Positions 50,678-59,675 are shown, numbered from the stretch's first letter. The stretch: DNA of 64,000 nucleotides from DAOUAT01 sp964551735 (GCA_964551735.1 CAZKEF010000007.1:62001-126000), one strand, 5' to 3'. The notes: generated from the letters alone by a model not told the origin. Numbers and translations are program-made.

Positions 50678-51691
50678 ATGATCATTGTAATGAAGCACGG
50701 GGCATCGGCGACCGATATTGACAGCGTCGTGAAGCAGGTTGAGACCTTCGGATACAAGGCGCACCTGTCACAGGGCACCGAGCGCACCATCATCGGCGTG
50801 GTGGGGGACGACCGGCCCATCCAGAGCCACAATTTCGAGATGTTATCCGGCGTCGAGCAGGTGGTGCGCATCCTGCAGCCGTTCAAGCTGGCCAGCCGCG
50901 ACTTCCACCCGGAAAACACGGTGGTGGACGTGCGCGGGGTCAGTATCGGCGGGCCGCGGCTGACCATCATGGCCGGGCCGTGTTCGGTGGAAAGCCGGAG
51001 CCAGCTCCTTGAAGTGGCGCATGCAGTGAAAGAGGCCGGGGCCGACCTCCTGCGCGGGGGCGCGTTCAAGCCTCGTTCCTCGCCCTACTCGTTCCAGGGG
51101 CTGGGGGAAGAAGGCCTGGAACTGCTGGCGGAGGCGCGTGAAGCCACCGGCCTGCCCGTCATCACCGAAGTGATGTCGCCGGAGGCCGTGCCTCTGGTCG
51201 GCAAATACACCGACGTCTTCCAGATCGGCGCGCGTAACATGCAGAACTTCCCCCTTCTGACCGCGGTCGGGCACACGCACACGCCGGTGTTCATCAAGCG
51301 CAGCATGATGGGAACCGTACAAGAGACACTAATGGCATGCGAGTACGTCCTCAGCGGCGGCAACCGGCAGGTGATGGTGTGCGAACGCGGCATCCGCACC
51401 TTCGAGACCGCCACGCGCAACACGCTGGACATCAACGCCATCGCGCTGATGAAGCAGTGGACTCACCTGCCCATACTCGCCGACCCCAGCCACGGCACCG
51501 GCAAATGGGATCTCATTAGCCCAACAGCCAAGGCGTGTATCGCAGCCGGGGCCGATGGCGTGATGATTGAGGTGCATCCACACCCGGCCCAGGCGCTTTC
51601 GGACGGCGCGCAATCGCTGAAACCGGAACGCTTCGCCCAGATGGTGCGCGAGCTGCGCGTGCTGGCGCCGGCGGTAGGACGGACACTGTGA
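50678..51691 (+). CDS. aroF: 3-deoxy-7-phosphoheptulonate (DAHP) synthase, type I-beta with N-terminal regulatory domain
   Basis: 337 residues, AAGGAGG before the ATG. An N-terminal ferredoxin-like domain (MIIVMKHGASATDIDSVV, GTERTIIGVVGDD) is followed by the barrel: MAGPCSVES, GAFKPRSSPYSFQGLGEEGL, ITEVMSPEAV, QIGARNMQNFPLL, DPSHGTGKWDL. The extra N-terminal domain is the Phe/Tyr-sensing domain in Thermotoga-type enzymes. Commits carbon to aromatics. Confidence 0.95.
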   Translation: MIIVMKHGASATDIDSVVKQVETFGYKAHLSQGTERTIIGVVGDDRPIQSHNFEMLSGVEQVVRILQPFKLASRDFHPENTVVDVRGVSIGGPRLTIMAGPCSVESRSQLLEVAHAVKEAGADLLRGGAFKPRSSPYSFQGLGEEGLELLAEAREATGLPVITEVMSPEAVPLVGKYTDVFQIGARNMQNFPLLTAVGHTHTPVFIKRSMMGTVQETLMACEYVLSGGNRQVMVCERGIRTFETATRNTLDINAIALMKQWTHLPILADPSHGTGKWDLISPTAKACIAAGADGVMIEVHPHPAQALSDGAQSLKPERFAQMVRELRVLAPAVGRTL

Positions 51692-51762
51692 CACGGCGAG
51701 GGGGTGACATGGAGATAGGGAGAGAGGGGAAGGAGGAGACCTGTGAGGGTGTCTTCCCCTTC

Positions 51763-51820
51763 GTAGGGCGTGCCCTCGCGGCCGCCCTGGGCAGGCGCAA
51801 GGCCGTAGCCCTGGCCCTAT
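51763..51820. repeat. Palindromic family 4 copy before tyrA
   Basis: GTAGGGCGTGCCCTCGCGG ... GGGCAGGCGCAAGGCCGTAG ... within a 219-base gap that is otherwise a mosaic of short repeats (GTGACATGGAGATAGG and its complement-like CCATGTCACC). Confidence 0.75.
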
Positions 51821-51910
51821 CCGCGGGACGCGCCTTACAAGCCCTATGTCTCCAGGTCGCCGTGTCTCCATGTCACCGTATCAGACAACACCCAGGAAGG
51901 GACGAGACTT

Positions 51911-52765
51911 GTGGAGACCGTGTGCATCATCGGCCTGGGGCTGATGGGCGGATCGCTGGCGCTGGCGCTGCGTGCGGCAGAAGGTGAGGCACGCCAAATG
52001 CGCATCATCGGCGTGAGCCGGAGCCAGGCCACGCTGGATGCAGCCTGCACAGCCGATGCGATCGACATCGGCACGACCGACCTGGCCGAGGGCGTGCGCG
52101 AGGCCCAGGTCGTCGTGCTGGCCGCGCCCGTGCGCGCCATCCTGCGCCAGGTCCCGGAGGTGGGACGCTACGCGCAGCCCGGAGCACTGGTGTTGGATCT
52201 GGGCAGTACGAAGGCAGCGATCTGCGCGGCGCTAGCCGAGCTGCCGTCCGGCCTGCAGCCGGTCGGCGGCCACCCCATGTGCGGCAAGGAGGTGGCCGGG
52301 TTTGCCGCGGCCGAGGCGGAACTCTATCGGGGCAAGATCTTCGTGCTCTGCCCGCTGCGGCGCACCGCGCCGAAGGCGCTCGACCGGGCGGTTGCGCTGG
52401 CGACGACCATCGGCGCGCGGCCCGTGATCGTTGACCCTGCCGCGCACGACCGGGCCGCTGCGGCCATCAGCCATCTGCCCTACGCCGCGGCCGTGGCGCT
52501 GGTAAACGCGGTTGCAGCCGCCGCTGATCCGCTAGCCTGGCAGCTAGCTGCCTCCGGCTTCCGCGACACCACCCGCCTGGCCGCCAGCGACGTGGACATG
52601 ATGCTGGACATCTTGCTCACGAACCGCGCCGCGGTGCTGGCGTGGCTGGACGCGTATGCTGCCCAGGTTGCCAGGCTACGCGGCGCCCTGGCCGTCGAAG
52701 ACGAACCCGCACTGCGCGCCCAATTGGTCACGGCCCAGGTTCGCCGTGCCGGGCTGAGATTCTAG
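51911..52765 (+). CDS. tyrA: Prephenate/arogenate dehydrogenase
   Basis: 284 residues from a GTG start; AGGAAGGGA lies about 9 bases upstream. NAD-binding IIGLGLMGGSLALALR, GSTKAAI, VGGHPMCGKEVAGFAAAEAELY and DRAAAAISHLPYAAAVALV define the family. It oxidises prephenate (or arogenate) towards tyrosine; specificity cannot be told from sequence. No chorismate mutase or ACT domain attached. Confidence 0.93.
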   Translation: METVCIIGLGLMGGSLALALRAAEGEARQMRIIGVSRSQATLDAACTADAIDIGTTDLAEGVREAQVVVLAAPVRAILRQVPEVGRYAQPGALVLDLGSTKAAICAALAELPSGLQPVGGHPMCGKEVAGFAAAEAELYRGKIFVLCPLRRTAPKALDRAVALATTIGARPVIVDPAAHDRAAAAISHLPYAAAVALVNAVAAAADPLAWQLAASGFRDTTRLAASDVDMMLDILLTNRAAVLAWLDAYAAQVARLRGALAVEDEPALRAQLVTAQVRRAGLRF

Positions 52766-52795
52766 CATCCAAACAACATTCGATACGGAACATTG

Positions 52796-52823
52796 TACCT
52801 CGTACATCGAACATCATACATCG
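52796..52823 (+). repeat. Heptamer array TACATCG before aroA
   Basis: TACCTCG, TACATCG, AACATCA, TACATCG, ending at the aroA leader. Confidence 0.8.
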
Positions 52824-52832
52824 AGACCTGCC

Positions 52833-54260
52833 ATGCCAAACTTGATCATCAGACCATCCGGCCCGTTGCGCGGCAGCGTATCGGTGCCGGGCGACAAATC
52901 CATCACCCACCGGGCGCTCATGCTCGCCGGCCTGGCCGATGGCGAAACCGTCGTGCGCGGCTGGGTGCCGGCTGAAGTCTGCCTGGCGACCTTGCGCTGC
53001 ATGGCGGCGCTGGGGGTAGAGATTGTAGGGGCGCACCCACGCGGTCGCCCCGATGAGCACGAAGGGCAGGTGCAAGACCTGCCCCTACGGATCCGCGGCC
53101 GTGGGCTGCGCGGCCTGGCTGAGCCGGAAGACGTGCTGCACTGCGCCGGCTCCGGCACTACCATGCGCCTGCTGGCCGGGCTGCTGGCCGGCCAACCGTT
53201 CACCAGCGTGCTGAGCGGCACCGAGCCACTGCGCCGCCGGCCCATGGGCCGCGTGGCCGAGCCACTGCGCCAAATGGGCGCAACGATCCTGGGCCGCCAG
53301 GGCGGCAAGCTGGCGCCACTGACAATCCGCGGGGGCAACCTGCGCGGCATTGACTACACCATGCCGGTCGCCAGCGCGCAGGTCAAGTCGGCCATCCTGC
53401 TGGCAGGCCTGTTCGCCGAGGGCGAGACCGTGGTGCGCGAGCCCGGCCCGTCGCGCGATCACACCGAGCGAATGCTGGCAGCGTTTGAGGTTGAGGTTGA
53501 CGTTAAGACTGAGGTTGAGGGGTGGGGCGCCCCGGCGCGTTTGCGCGGCGGCCAAAGGCTGGCAGGCGGGAAAACCATCACCATACCGGGCGACTTTTCG
53601 TCCGCGGCGTTTCCACTGGTCGCGGCCGCCATCGTGCCGGGCTCCGATGTGCGCCTGACCGGCGTCGGCGCCAACCCCACGCGCACGGGGCTGTATGATT
53701 TATTGAAAATGATGGGGGCGGAAATGGCGGAGGACCGACCGCAGACGGCCGACGGCGGACGGTGGACTGCTGACAGCGTGTGGACAGCCGTCTCCGGTCG
53801 GCCGTCGGCTATTGGCGAGCCCATCGCAGATCTAACCATCCGCCACAGCCCGCTGCGCGCCACCGAGGCGGCCGGCGACCTGATCGTGCGCGCTATCGAC
53901 GAGTTTCCCATCTTCGCCGTGGCCGCGACCCAGGCCGAAGGCAGCACGGTGGTGCGCGAGGCCGAGGAGCTGCGCGTCAAGGAATCAGATCGCATCGCCT
54001 CGGTCGCGGCCGAGCTGCGCAAGATGGGCGCGGACATCGAGGAGCGGCCCGACGGCATGACCGTGCGCGGCCCCATACGCCTGCGGGGCGCCGTGGTAGA
54101 ATGCCACCGTGACCACCGCCTGGCCATGTCGCTGGCTGTGGCCGGCCTGGTCGCTGACGGCAAAACGGTCGTGCGCGGGGCCGAGGCCATCAACGACTCG
54201 TTCCCCGGCTTTGTGGAGACGATGCAGGCGTTGGGCGCGGACGTCACGTGGGGCGAATGA
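52833..54260 (+). CDS. aroA: 3-phosphoshikimate 1-carboxyvinyltransferase (EPSP synthase)
   Basis: 475 residues against about 430 usual. SVPGDKSITHRALMLAGLADGE, GSGTTMRLLAGLLAG, RPMGRVAEPLRQMGA, SAQVKSAILLAGLF, ELRVKESDRIASVAAELRKMGA and DHRLAMSLAVAGL define it. Extra residues come from a 64-bp family 4 palindrome (GAHPRGRPDEHEGQVQDLP), a hexamer run (EVEVDVKTEVEG) and a heptamer block (DRPQTADGGRWTADS), all in frame. Weak ribosome binding site. Confidence 0.94.
   Translation: MPNLIIRPSGPLRGSVSVPGDKSITHRALMLAGLADGETVVRGWVPAEVCLATLRCMAALGVEIVGAHPRGRPDEHEGQVQDLPLRIRGRGLRGLAEPEDVLHCAGSGTTMRLLAGLLAGQPFTSVLSGTEPLRRRPMGRVAEPLRQMGATILGRQGGKLAPLTIRGGNLRGIDYTMPVASAQVKSAILLAGLFAEGETVVREPGPSRDHTERMLAAFEVEVDVKTEVEGWGAPARLRGGQRLAGGKTITIPGDFSSAAFPLVAAAIVPGSDVRLTGVGANPTRTGLYDLLKMMGAEMAEDRPQTADGGRWTADSVWTAVSGRPSAIGEPIADLTIRHSPLRATEAAGDLIVRAIDEFPIFAVAATQAEGSTVVREAEELRVKESDRIASVAAELRKMGADIEERPDGMTVRGPIRLRGAVVECHRDHRLAMSLAVAGLVADGKTVVRGAEAINDSFPGFVETMQALGADVTWGE
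53025..53088. repeat. Palindromic family 4, in frame in aroA
   Basis: 64 bp, GTAGGGGCGCACCC ... GCGGTCGCCCC ... GGGCAGGTGCAAGACC ... TGCCCCTAC. Confidence 0.9.
53486..53520 (+). repeat. Hexamer array GAGGTT in aroA
   Basis: GAGGTT, GAGGTT, GACGTT, AAGACT, GAGGTT, GAGG; read EVEVDVKTEVE. Period 6, unlike the heptamers. Confidence 0.75.
53733..53774 (+). repeat. Heptamer array GGCGGAC/GGCCGAC in aroA
   Basis: Six units (GACCGAC, CGCAGAC, GGCCGAC, GGCGGAC, GGTGGAC, TGCTGAC) in frame. Confidence 0.85.
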
Positions 54261-54300
54261 GCGAATCAGCGAATTGGCGAATGGGGAACGCAGGGAACTG

Positions 54301-55338
54301 ATGGAACATAGGGAACTCGCCGCAGTACGCAGTATGCAGTACGCAATACACAGTACCACCCGCCTAGTCGGCCTACTCGGCTGGCCGGTGCGTCACAGCC
54401 TGAGCCCGCGGATGCACAATGCAGCGTATACAGCGTTGGGGCTGGACTGGGCCTACCTGCCGCTGCCGGTGGCGCCGCAGCGGATGGGGGACGCGGTGCG
54501 CGGGCTGCGGGCGTTGGGGTTCGCAGGCGCCAACGTGACGGTGCCGCACAAAGAAGCGGTGCTGCCGCTGATGGATGAACTGACGCCGGTCGCCAAGGCC
54601 ATCGGCGCGGTCAACACGATTATCGTGCGGCCCGATGGCTCGTTGTTGGGCGACAACACCGATGCGGCAGGGTTCATGATGGATTTGCGTGAACACGGCG
54701 TTATGGGGTTCCCAACTTGGCGATCCGGAATCGCGGCTTTAGCCGGTTGTTCTCGGCATCCCGAGAGACCGGCTGAAGCCTCGATTCCAGAAGAACCCCT
54801 GCCTGTTCATGGCAAACCCGGGATTGACCGTCTCCCCATCCCCGTGTCTCTGTGTCTCTGTGTCCTCCTCCTCGGCGCGGGGGGCGCGGCGCGGGCAGTG
54901 GCCTACGCGCTGGCCGAGGCCGGGGCCGAGGTGACCATTGCTAATCGCACATTGGACAAAGCACAGGCTTTATGTCAAACTATAGTCACTGCCCTGCCCC
55001 AGGCGGCCAGCCGGTTGGACGCCGCCCGCTGGCCCGATGACCTGCGGGCGCTGGCGGCCGGGGCCGAGCTGATCGTCAACACCACCAGCCTGGGCCTGCA
55101 CGACGATGATCCGCCCCCGTGGGACGCGACGATCCCGTTCCGGCCGGGCCAGGTGGTGTATGACCTGATCTACAACCGCCCCACCGAGCTGCTGGCGCTG
55201 GCGCACGCGCAAGGTGCGACCGCCATCGCCGGGTTGGGGATGCTGATCTGCCAGGGCGCGCTATCGGCGGCGCTGTGGACCGGACACCACGCGGGCGAGC
55301 TAGCCCGTTGGATGAAGAAGGAGCTGGAGACATCATGA
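54301..55338 (+). CDS. aroE: Shikimate dehydrogenase
   Basis: 345 residues against about 275 usual. GWPVRHSLSPRMHNAAY, NVTVPHKEAV (catalytic Lys), GDNTDAAGFM, LGAGGAARAVAYALAEAGAEVTIANR and LIYNRPTELL are present. The ATG at 54301 is chosen; an inner ATG at 54334 is possible since the first 15 codons are repeat-derived. An in-frame insertion of about 45 residues (ALAGCSRHPERPAEASIPEE...PVSLCLC), containing a family 2 palindrome and a GTGTCTCT run, splits the substrate and NADP domains. TGA overlaps the tyrS start. Confidence 0.93.
   Translation: MEHRELAAVRSMQYAIHSTTRLVGLLGWPVRHSLSPRMHNAAYTALGLDWAYLPLPVAPQRMGDAVRGLRALGFAGANVTVPHKEAVLPLMDELTPVAKAIGAVNTIIVRPDGSLLGDNTDAAGFMMDLREHGVMGFPTWRSGIAALAGCSRHPERPAEASIPEEPLPVHGKPGIDRLPIPVSLCLCVLLLGAGGAARAVAYALAEAGAEVTIANRTLDKAQALCQTIVTALPQAASRLDAARWPDDLRALAAGAELIVNTTSLGLHDDDPPPWDATIPFRPGQVVYDLIYNRPTELLALAHAQGATAIAGLGMLICQGALSAALWTGHHAGELARWMKKELETS
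54321..54352 (+). repeat. Heptamer array ACGCAGT/ACGCAAT at the aroE N-terminus
   Basis: About four units, read AVRSMQYAIHST. Confidence 0.85.
54727..54788. repeat. Palindromic family 2, in frame in aroE
   Basis: 62 bp, GGAATCGCGGCTTTAGCCGGT ... GACCGGCTGAAGCCTCGATTCC. Confidence 0.92.
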
Positions 55339-56612
55339 CCAACGTTTTTGAAGAATTCCGCTGGCGCGGCCTGGTGTACGATTTCACCGAGGGCCTGCCC
55401 GATGCGCTGGCCAGCAAGAAGGTCGTCGCCTACATCGGCTTCGATCCTACGTCCACCAGCCTCCAGGTGGGCAACCTGCTGGCATTGATGGGCCTGGCGC
55501 GGATGCAGCGCGCAGGGCACTCCCCCATCGCGGTCGCGGGCGGCGGCACCGGCATGATCGGCGACCCCGGCGGCAAGACGCAGGAGCGCCAGTTGCAGAG
55601 CCTGGAGACCATCGCCGCCAACGTCGAGGCGATCCGCGGGCAGTTGGCGCGGTTCCTGGACTTCGACGTGAAAACCAATCCCGCACGAATCGTCAACAAC
55701 GCCGATTGGCTGACCACCATCCCGATGATCCACTTCCTGCGCGACGTGGGCAAACACTTCACGGTCAACTACATGATAGCCAAGGACTCGGTCAAGACCC
55801 GACTGGAACGCCAGGACGGCATCTCCTACGCTGAGTTCAGTTACATGCTGCTGCAAGCCTATGATTTCCAGCAACTCTACGAGCGTTACGACTGCACGGT
55901 GCAGGCTGGCGGCAGCGACCAGTGGGGCAACATCACCGCGGGCGTCGAGCTGATCCGCCGCGTGCATAGCGCGCGCGCCTACGGCCTCGTTTATCCGCTG
56001 GTCACCAGCGCCGAGGGCACAAAGCTAGGCAAGACCGAGCAGGGCGCGATCTGGCTGGATCCCCAGCGCACCTCACCGTACCGCTTCTACCAGTTCTGGC
56101 TGAACCAGCCCGACAGTGAGGTCATCAACCTGCTGAAATACTTCACCTGGCTGGATGCCGCGGCCATCACCGAGCAGGAGGCGTCCATGCAGGCACACCC
56201 TGAGCGCCGAGATGCCCAACGCACCCTGGCGCGAGAGGTCACGCGGCTGGTGCACGGCGACCAAGCGTTGGCGGACGCCGAAAAAGCCTCCCAGGTGCTC
56301 TTCGGCGGCGGGCTGGAGGGGCTGGACGCGCGCGCCATCGAGGACGTCTTCATCGAGGCGCCAGGCAGCGAGCAACCCAAGACCGCGTTTGAAGGCGGAG
56401 GCAAGCCGCTGGTTGACCTGCTGGCCGAGACCGGCCTTGCAAAGTCCAAGAGCGAGGCCCGGCGGCTGATCACGTCCGGGGGCGCCTACGTCAACAACCT
56501 GCGCGCCGATGACGCGGCAGCCAACGTCACCCTGGCGCAGGTGATCGAGGGACGTTTCGTGGTCTTACGCGCGGGCAAGAAGCAGTATCACCTGGTGCGA
56601 GTGATGGCGTAG
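55335..56612 (+). CDS. tyrS: Tyrosyl-tRNA synthetase
   Basis: 425 residues, ATGA overlap with aroE. Class I synthetase: YIGFDPTSTSLQVGN (the HIGH-like site, reading QVGN where His residues are usual), GGGTGMIGDPGGKTQER, SYMLLQAYDFQQLY, QAGGSDQWGNI, GTKLGKTEQG (KMSKS-like), and a C-terminal S4 RNA-binding domain (LAKSKSEARRLITSGGAYVNN). Encoded inside the tyrosine-making operon, so it shares the Phe/Tyr attenuator. Confidence 0.94.
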   Translation: MTNVFEEFRWRGLVYDFTEGLPDALASKKVVAYIGFDPTSTSLQVGNLLALMGLARMQRAGHSPIAVAGGGTGMIGDPGGKTQERQLQSLETIAANVEAIRGQLARFLDFDVKTNPARIVNNADWLTTIPMIHFLRDVGKHFTVNYMIAKDSVKTRLERQDGISYAEFSYMLLQAYDFQQLYERYDCTVQAGGSDQWGNITAGVELIRRVHSARAYGLVYPLVTSAEGTKLGKTEQGAIWLDPQRTSPYRFYQFWLNQPDSEVINLLKYFTWLDAAAITEQEASMQAHPERRDAQRTLAREVTRLVHGDQALADAEKASQVLFGGGLEGLDARAIEDVFIEAPGSEQPKTAFEGGGKPLVDLLAETGLAKSKSEARRLITSGGAYVNNLRADDAAANVTLAQVIEGRFVVLRAGKKQYHLVRVMA

Positions 56613-56613
56613 C

Positions 56614-57882
56614 ATGACGCACCTTCGTTTCCTCACCGCTGGCGAGAGCCACGGCCCTATGCTGACCGCCATCCTGGAAGGGATGGTAGCCGGCCTGCCG
56701 ATCAGCGCCGAGGCCATAAACCGCGAGCTGGCCCGCCGCCAGGCCGCCTTCGGCGCGGGCGGCCGTATGAAGATCGAGCGGGACGCCGTCCGCATCACCG
56801 CGGGCGTAATGGCCGGCCACACCACTGGCGGGCCCATCAGCCTGGAGGTGACGAACCTGGATTACAGGTCGTGGGCCGACAAGGAGATCCCGCCCATGAC
56901 CGTGCCGCGGCCGGGCCACGCCGACCTGACCGCAGCGGTCAAATACGGCTACCGCGACCTGCGGCCCGGCCTGGAACGGGCCAGCGCGCGAGAGACGACC
57001 ATGCGCGTGGCGGCCGGCGCGATCTGCAAGGCATACCTGGCTCAGTTCGGCATCACCGTCGGCGCGTATGTCACCCGCATCGGGGCTGTGGAGGCGACTA
57101 TCCCGGACGAGGTGCCCTACCCTGAGCGCTTCGCCGTGGCCGAAGCCAGCGAGGTGCGCTGCCCCGATGAGGTCGCGGACGCGGCCATGCGCCAGCACAT
57201 TTGGGATGTGATGCAGGCCCGAGATACGCTGGGCGGCATCTTCGAGGTGGTGGCGTTGGGCGTCCCACCGGGACTGGGCAGCCACGTCCATTTCGACCGC
57301 AAGCTGGATGCCCGCCTGGCCGCCGCGCTGATGTCCATCCAGGCGATCAAGGGGGTCGAGATCGGCCCCGCGTTCGCCAACGCCGCGCTGCAGGGGACGC
57401 AGGTGCACGATGCGATCGTGACCTTACCCCCTTCTCCCCCCTGCGAGGGGGAAGAAGGGGGAGATGTGCCTCCGCCAGGCAGCCCGGCGGTCGGCGATCG
57501 TCCGTCCTCGGTCATCCATCGCGCCTCCAACCGCGCCGGCGGCCTCGAGGGCGGCATCACCACCGGCGAGCCCATCGTGCTGCGCGCGGCCATGAAACCC
57601 ATCGCGACTACTTTAGCCCCGCTGATGTCCGTGGACCTGGCGACTGGCCAGCCCGCGCCCACCCGCTACGAGCGCTCCGACTTCTGCGCCGTCCCCCGCG
57701 CGGCCGTCATCGGCGAGGCGGTGGTCGCTTGGGTGCTGGCCGACGAGCTGCTGCGCAAGCTGGGCGGCGACTCGGTGGCCGAGCAGCTCCCCCGCTTCGC
57801 TGCGCTGCGCGGCAACCGGCTGGAAGATCTGCCGATGAACAACGTGCCGTGGCGGTTTGGCTATGAGACGAAAGACGGCTGA
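56614..57882 (+). CDS. aroC: Chorismate synthase
   Basis: 422 residues, one base after the tyrS stop. LTAGESHGPMLTAILEG, RRQAAFGAGGRMKIE, RPGHADLTAAVKYGYRDLRPGLERASARETTMRVAAGA and the C-terminal DFCAVPRAAVIGEAVVAWVLA are diagnostic. An in-frame C-rich element (TLPPSPPCEGEEGGDVP) plus further extra residues are inserted before RASNRAGGLEGGITTGE. Makes chorismate from EPSP with reduced FMN. Confidence 0.95.
   Translation: MTHLRFLTAGESHGPMLTAILEGMVAGLPISAEAINRELARRQAAFGAGGRMKIERDAVRITAGVMAGHTTGGPISLEVTNLDYRSWADKEIPPMTVPRPGHADLTAAVKYGYRDLRPGLERASARETTMRVAAGAICKAYLAQFGITVGAYVTRIGAVEATIPDEVPYPERFAVAEASEVRCPDEVADAAMRQHIWDVMQARDTLGGIFEVVALGVPPGLGSHVHFDRKLDARLAAALMSIQAIKGVEIGPAFANAALQGTQVHDAIVTLPPSPPCEGEEGGDVPPPGSPAVGDRPSSVIHRASNRAGGLEGGITTGEPIVLRAAMKPIATTLAPLMSVDLATGQPAPTRYERSDFCAVPRAAVIGEAVVAWVLADELLRKLGGDSVAEQLPRFAALRGNRLEDLPMNNVPWRFGYETKDG
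57420..57470. repeat. C-rich palindromic element (family 5-like), in frame in aroC
   Basis: TTACCCCCTTCTCCCCCCTGC ... GAGGGGGAAGAAGGGGGAG, shorter relative of the lysX and lysJ elements. Confidence 0.8.
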
Positions 57883-57885
57883 CCG

Positions 57886-59637
57886 ATGACCGCTGACCAA
57901 CTTCCAGCTATCAATATCCAGCTTCCAGCTTCCAACCTCGTCCTCACCGGCTTCATGGGGACGGGCAAGACCAGCGTTGGCCGCATCGTCGCTGAGCGGC
58001 TGGGCCGGCCGTTTGTGGACCTGGACGATGTGCTCGCAGCCCGCGCCGGCAAGCCCATCCCCCGCATCTTCGCGGAGGACGGCGAACCGGCGTTTCGGAC
58101 GCTGGAGGCCGCGGTCTGCACCGAGATGGCGGCGCCCGCGGGCCTGGTGATCGCCGCGGGCGGCGGCGCGGCCGTGAACCCAGCCAACCGGGCGGCGCTG
58201 GCGGCCGGCGGCCTGGTCATCTGCCTGGACGCGTCGCCGGACGCGATCCTGACGCGCGTGGGCCGCGATGACAACCGGCCCATGCTGGCCGGCGCCGACC
58301 GGCGAGCGCGCATCGCAGATCTGCTGGCGCAACGAGCCGAGGCTTACGCCGCGATCCCACATCACCTGGACACCACCGATCTCACCCTCGCCGCCGCGGC
58401 CGAACGGGTGCTGGGCATCGTCGCTGGATTGCCCGAAGGCGGACATCGGTTGATCGTTGGGTGTGACGCGGTGGCGACCCCCAACGACCGACCGACGACC
58501 GGGCAAAGCATCTCGAGTCAGCGAGCCGTCCGCCGTCTGCCGTCATCCTACGGTATCCTGATCGCCGAAGGTCTGCTGGCCCAGACCGGACAACGGATTG
58601 TCGAGGCTGGCCTGCCGCCGGGCCGCTGCGCGGTGATCACCAACCCGACGGTCGGAGGACACTACCTTCCCGCGCTGATCGCATCGCTGGCCACGGCCGG
58701 CTTTGAGCCTCTGGTCTGCGAGGTGCCCGACGGCGAGACGTACAAGAGGCTGGCGACGGTCGCCAGCCTCTACGAGCGGTTTGCTGCGGCCAAACTCGCG
58801 CGGGGCGAGCCGGTGATCGCGCTGGGCGGCGGCGTAGTCGGCGACATGGCCGGGTTCACCGCCGCCACCTGGCTGCGGGGCGTCCCCTTCGTGCAGATCC
58901 CGACCAGCCTGCTGGCGATGGTGGATTCCAGTGTGGGCGGCAAGACCGGCGTGGACCTGCCGGCGGGCAAAAACCTGGTCGGCGCGTTCAAGCAGCCAGA
59001 GTTGGTGCTGATTGACCCCGCGCTGCTGGTCACCCTGCCCCCCGTCGAGCTCCGCTGCGGCCTGGCCGAGACGCTTAAGACGGGTATTATCGGGGATGCC
59101 GGGTTGTTCGCGGGGCTGGCGGCAGATGACGGCCGCCCGGCGACTGATGACCGTCTTCCGTCGTCCGTCGTCCGTCAATCGCCATCCAGGTCCGAACCCA
59201 TGACCGCGCTGATCGCCGCGGCCGTTCGCGTCAAAGCCGCCATCGTCGAGCGCGATCCCTTCGAACTGGGCGACCGCGCCTGGCTCAACCTGGGCCACAC
59301 CTTCGGCCACGCGCTGGAGCTGGTGTCAGGGTTCACGTTGCGCCACGGCGAAGCGGTCGGCCTGGGCACGATCGCCGCGGCCGAGCTCAGCGCCGCCCTG
59401 GGCCATTGCGCCGCCGATCTGCCCGCGCGCGTGCGCGCGGCAGTGGCCCGGCTCGGCCTGCCCGTGGCTTACGCCTTCGACCCGACCACAGCCCTGTCAG
59501 CGATGGGCGCCGACAAAAAACGCCGCGGCCGCGCCCTGCGCTTCGTGTTGATTCGCGACATTGCCGAGGTCTTTGTCGCCGATGACGTGCCCGAAGCCAC
59601 CGTGCTCAGCGCACTGGAGATGATCCGTGCTGCCTGA
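57886..59637 (+). CDS. aroKB: Fused shikimate kinase and 3-dehydroquinate synthase
   Basis: 583 residues. N-terminal shikimate kinase (about 18-180): P-loop GFMGTGKTSVG, VDLDDVLAARAG, FRTLEAAV, AAGGGAAV, and Arg lid RDDNRPML. C-terminal DHQ synthase (from about 210): NPTVGGHYLPALIA, EVPDGETYKR, ALGGGVVGDMAGFTAATWLRG, QIPTSLLAMVDSSVGGKTGVDLPAGKNLVGAF, AETLKTGI, and LNLGHTFGHALE. The linker and an internal loop (DDGRPATDDRLPSSVVRQSPS) are heptamer-coded, as is the N-terminus (INIQLPASN). A bifunctional enzyme catalysing two nonconsecutive steps of the pathway. Confidence 0.94.
   Translation: MTADQLPAINIQLPASNLVLTGFMGTGKTSVGRIVAERLGRPFVDLDDVLAARAGKPIPRIFAEDGEPAFRTLEAAVCTEMAAPAGLVIAAGGGAAVNPANRAALAAGGLVICLDASPDAILTRVGRDDNRPMLAGADRRARIADLLAQRAEAYAAIPHHLDTTDLTLAAAAERVLGIVAGLPEGGHRLIVGCDAVATPNDRPTTGQSISSQRAVRRLPSSYGILIAEGLLAQTGQRIVEAGLPPGRCAVITNPTVGGHYLPALIASLATAGFEPLVCEVPDGETYKRLATVASLYERFAAAKLARGEPVIALGGGVVGDMAGFTAATWLRGVPFVQIPTSLLAMVDSSVGGKTGVDLPAGKNLVGAFKQPELVLIDPALLVTLPPVELRCGLAETLKTGIIGDAGLFAGLAADDGRPATDDRLPSSVVRQSPSRSEPMTALIAAAVRVKAAIVERDPFELGDRAWLNLGHTFGHALELVSGFTLRHGEAVGLGTIAAAELSAALGHCAADLPARVRAAVARLGLPVAYAFDPTTALSAMGADKKRRGRALRFVLIRDIAEVFVADDVPEATVLSALEMIRAA
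57901..57935 (+). repeat. Heptamer array CTTCCAG at the aroK N-terminus
   Basis: CTTCCAG, CTATCAA, TATCCAG, CTTCCAG, CTTCCAA; read LPAINIQLPASN. Confidence 0.88.
58525..58545 (+). repeat. Heptamer array GCCGTCN in the aroK-aroB linker
   Basis: GCCGTCC, GCCGTCT, GCCGTCA; sits at the domain junction. Confidence 0.8.
59156..59176 (+). repeat. Heptamer array GTCCGTC inside aroB
   Basis: TTCCGTC, GTCCGTC, GTCCGTC in frame in a loop before PMTALIAAAVRVKA. Confidence 0.85.
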
Positions 59638-59675
59638 TGACGTGGCAACCTACAACTCGCCAAGGACAACTGGCT

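Noticed and set aside
53459..54247. 262-codon minus-strand frame within aroA
   Set aside because: Antisense of a conserved EPSP synthase region; no motif.
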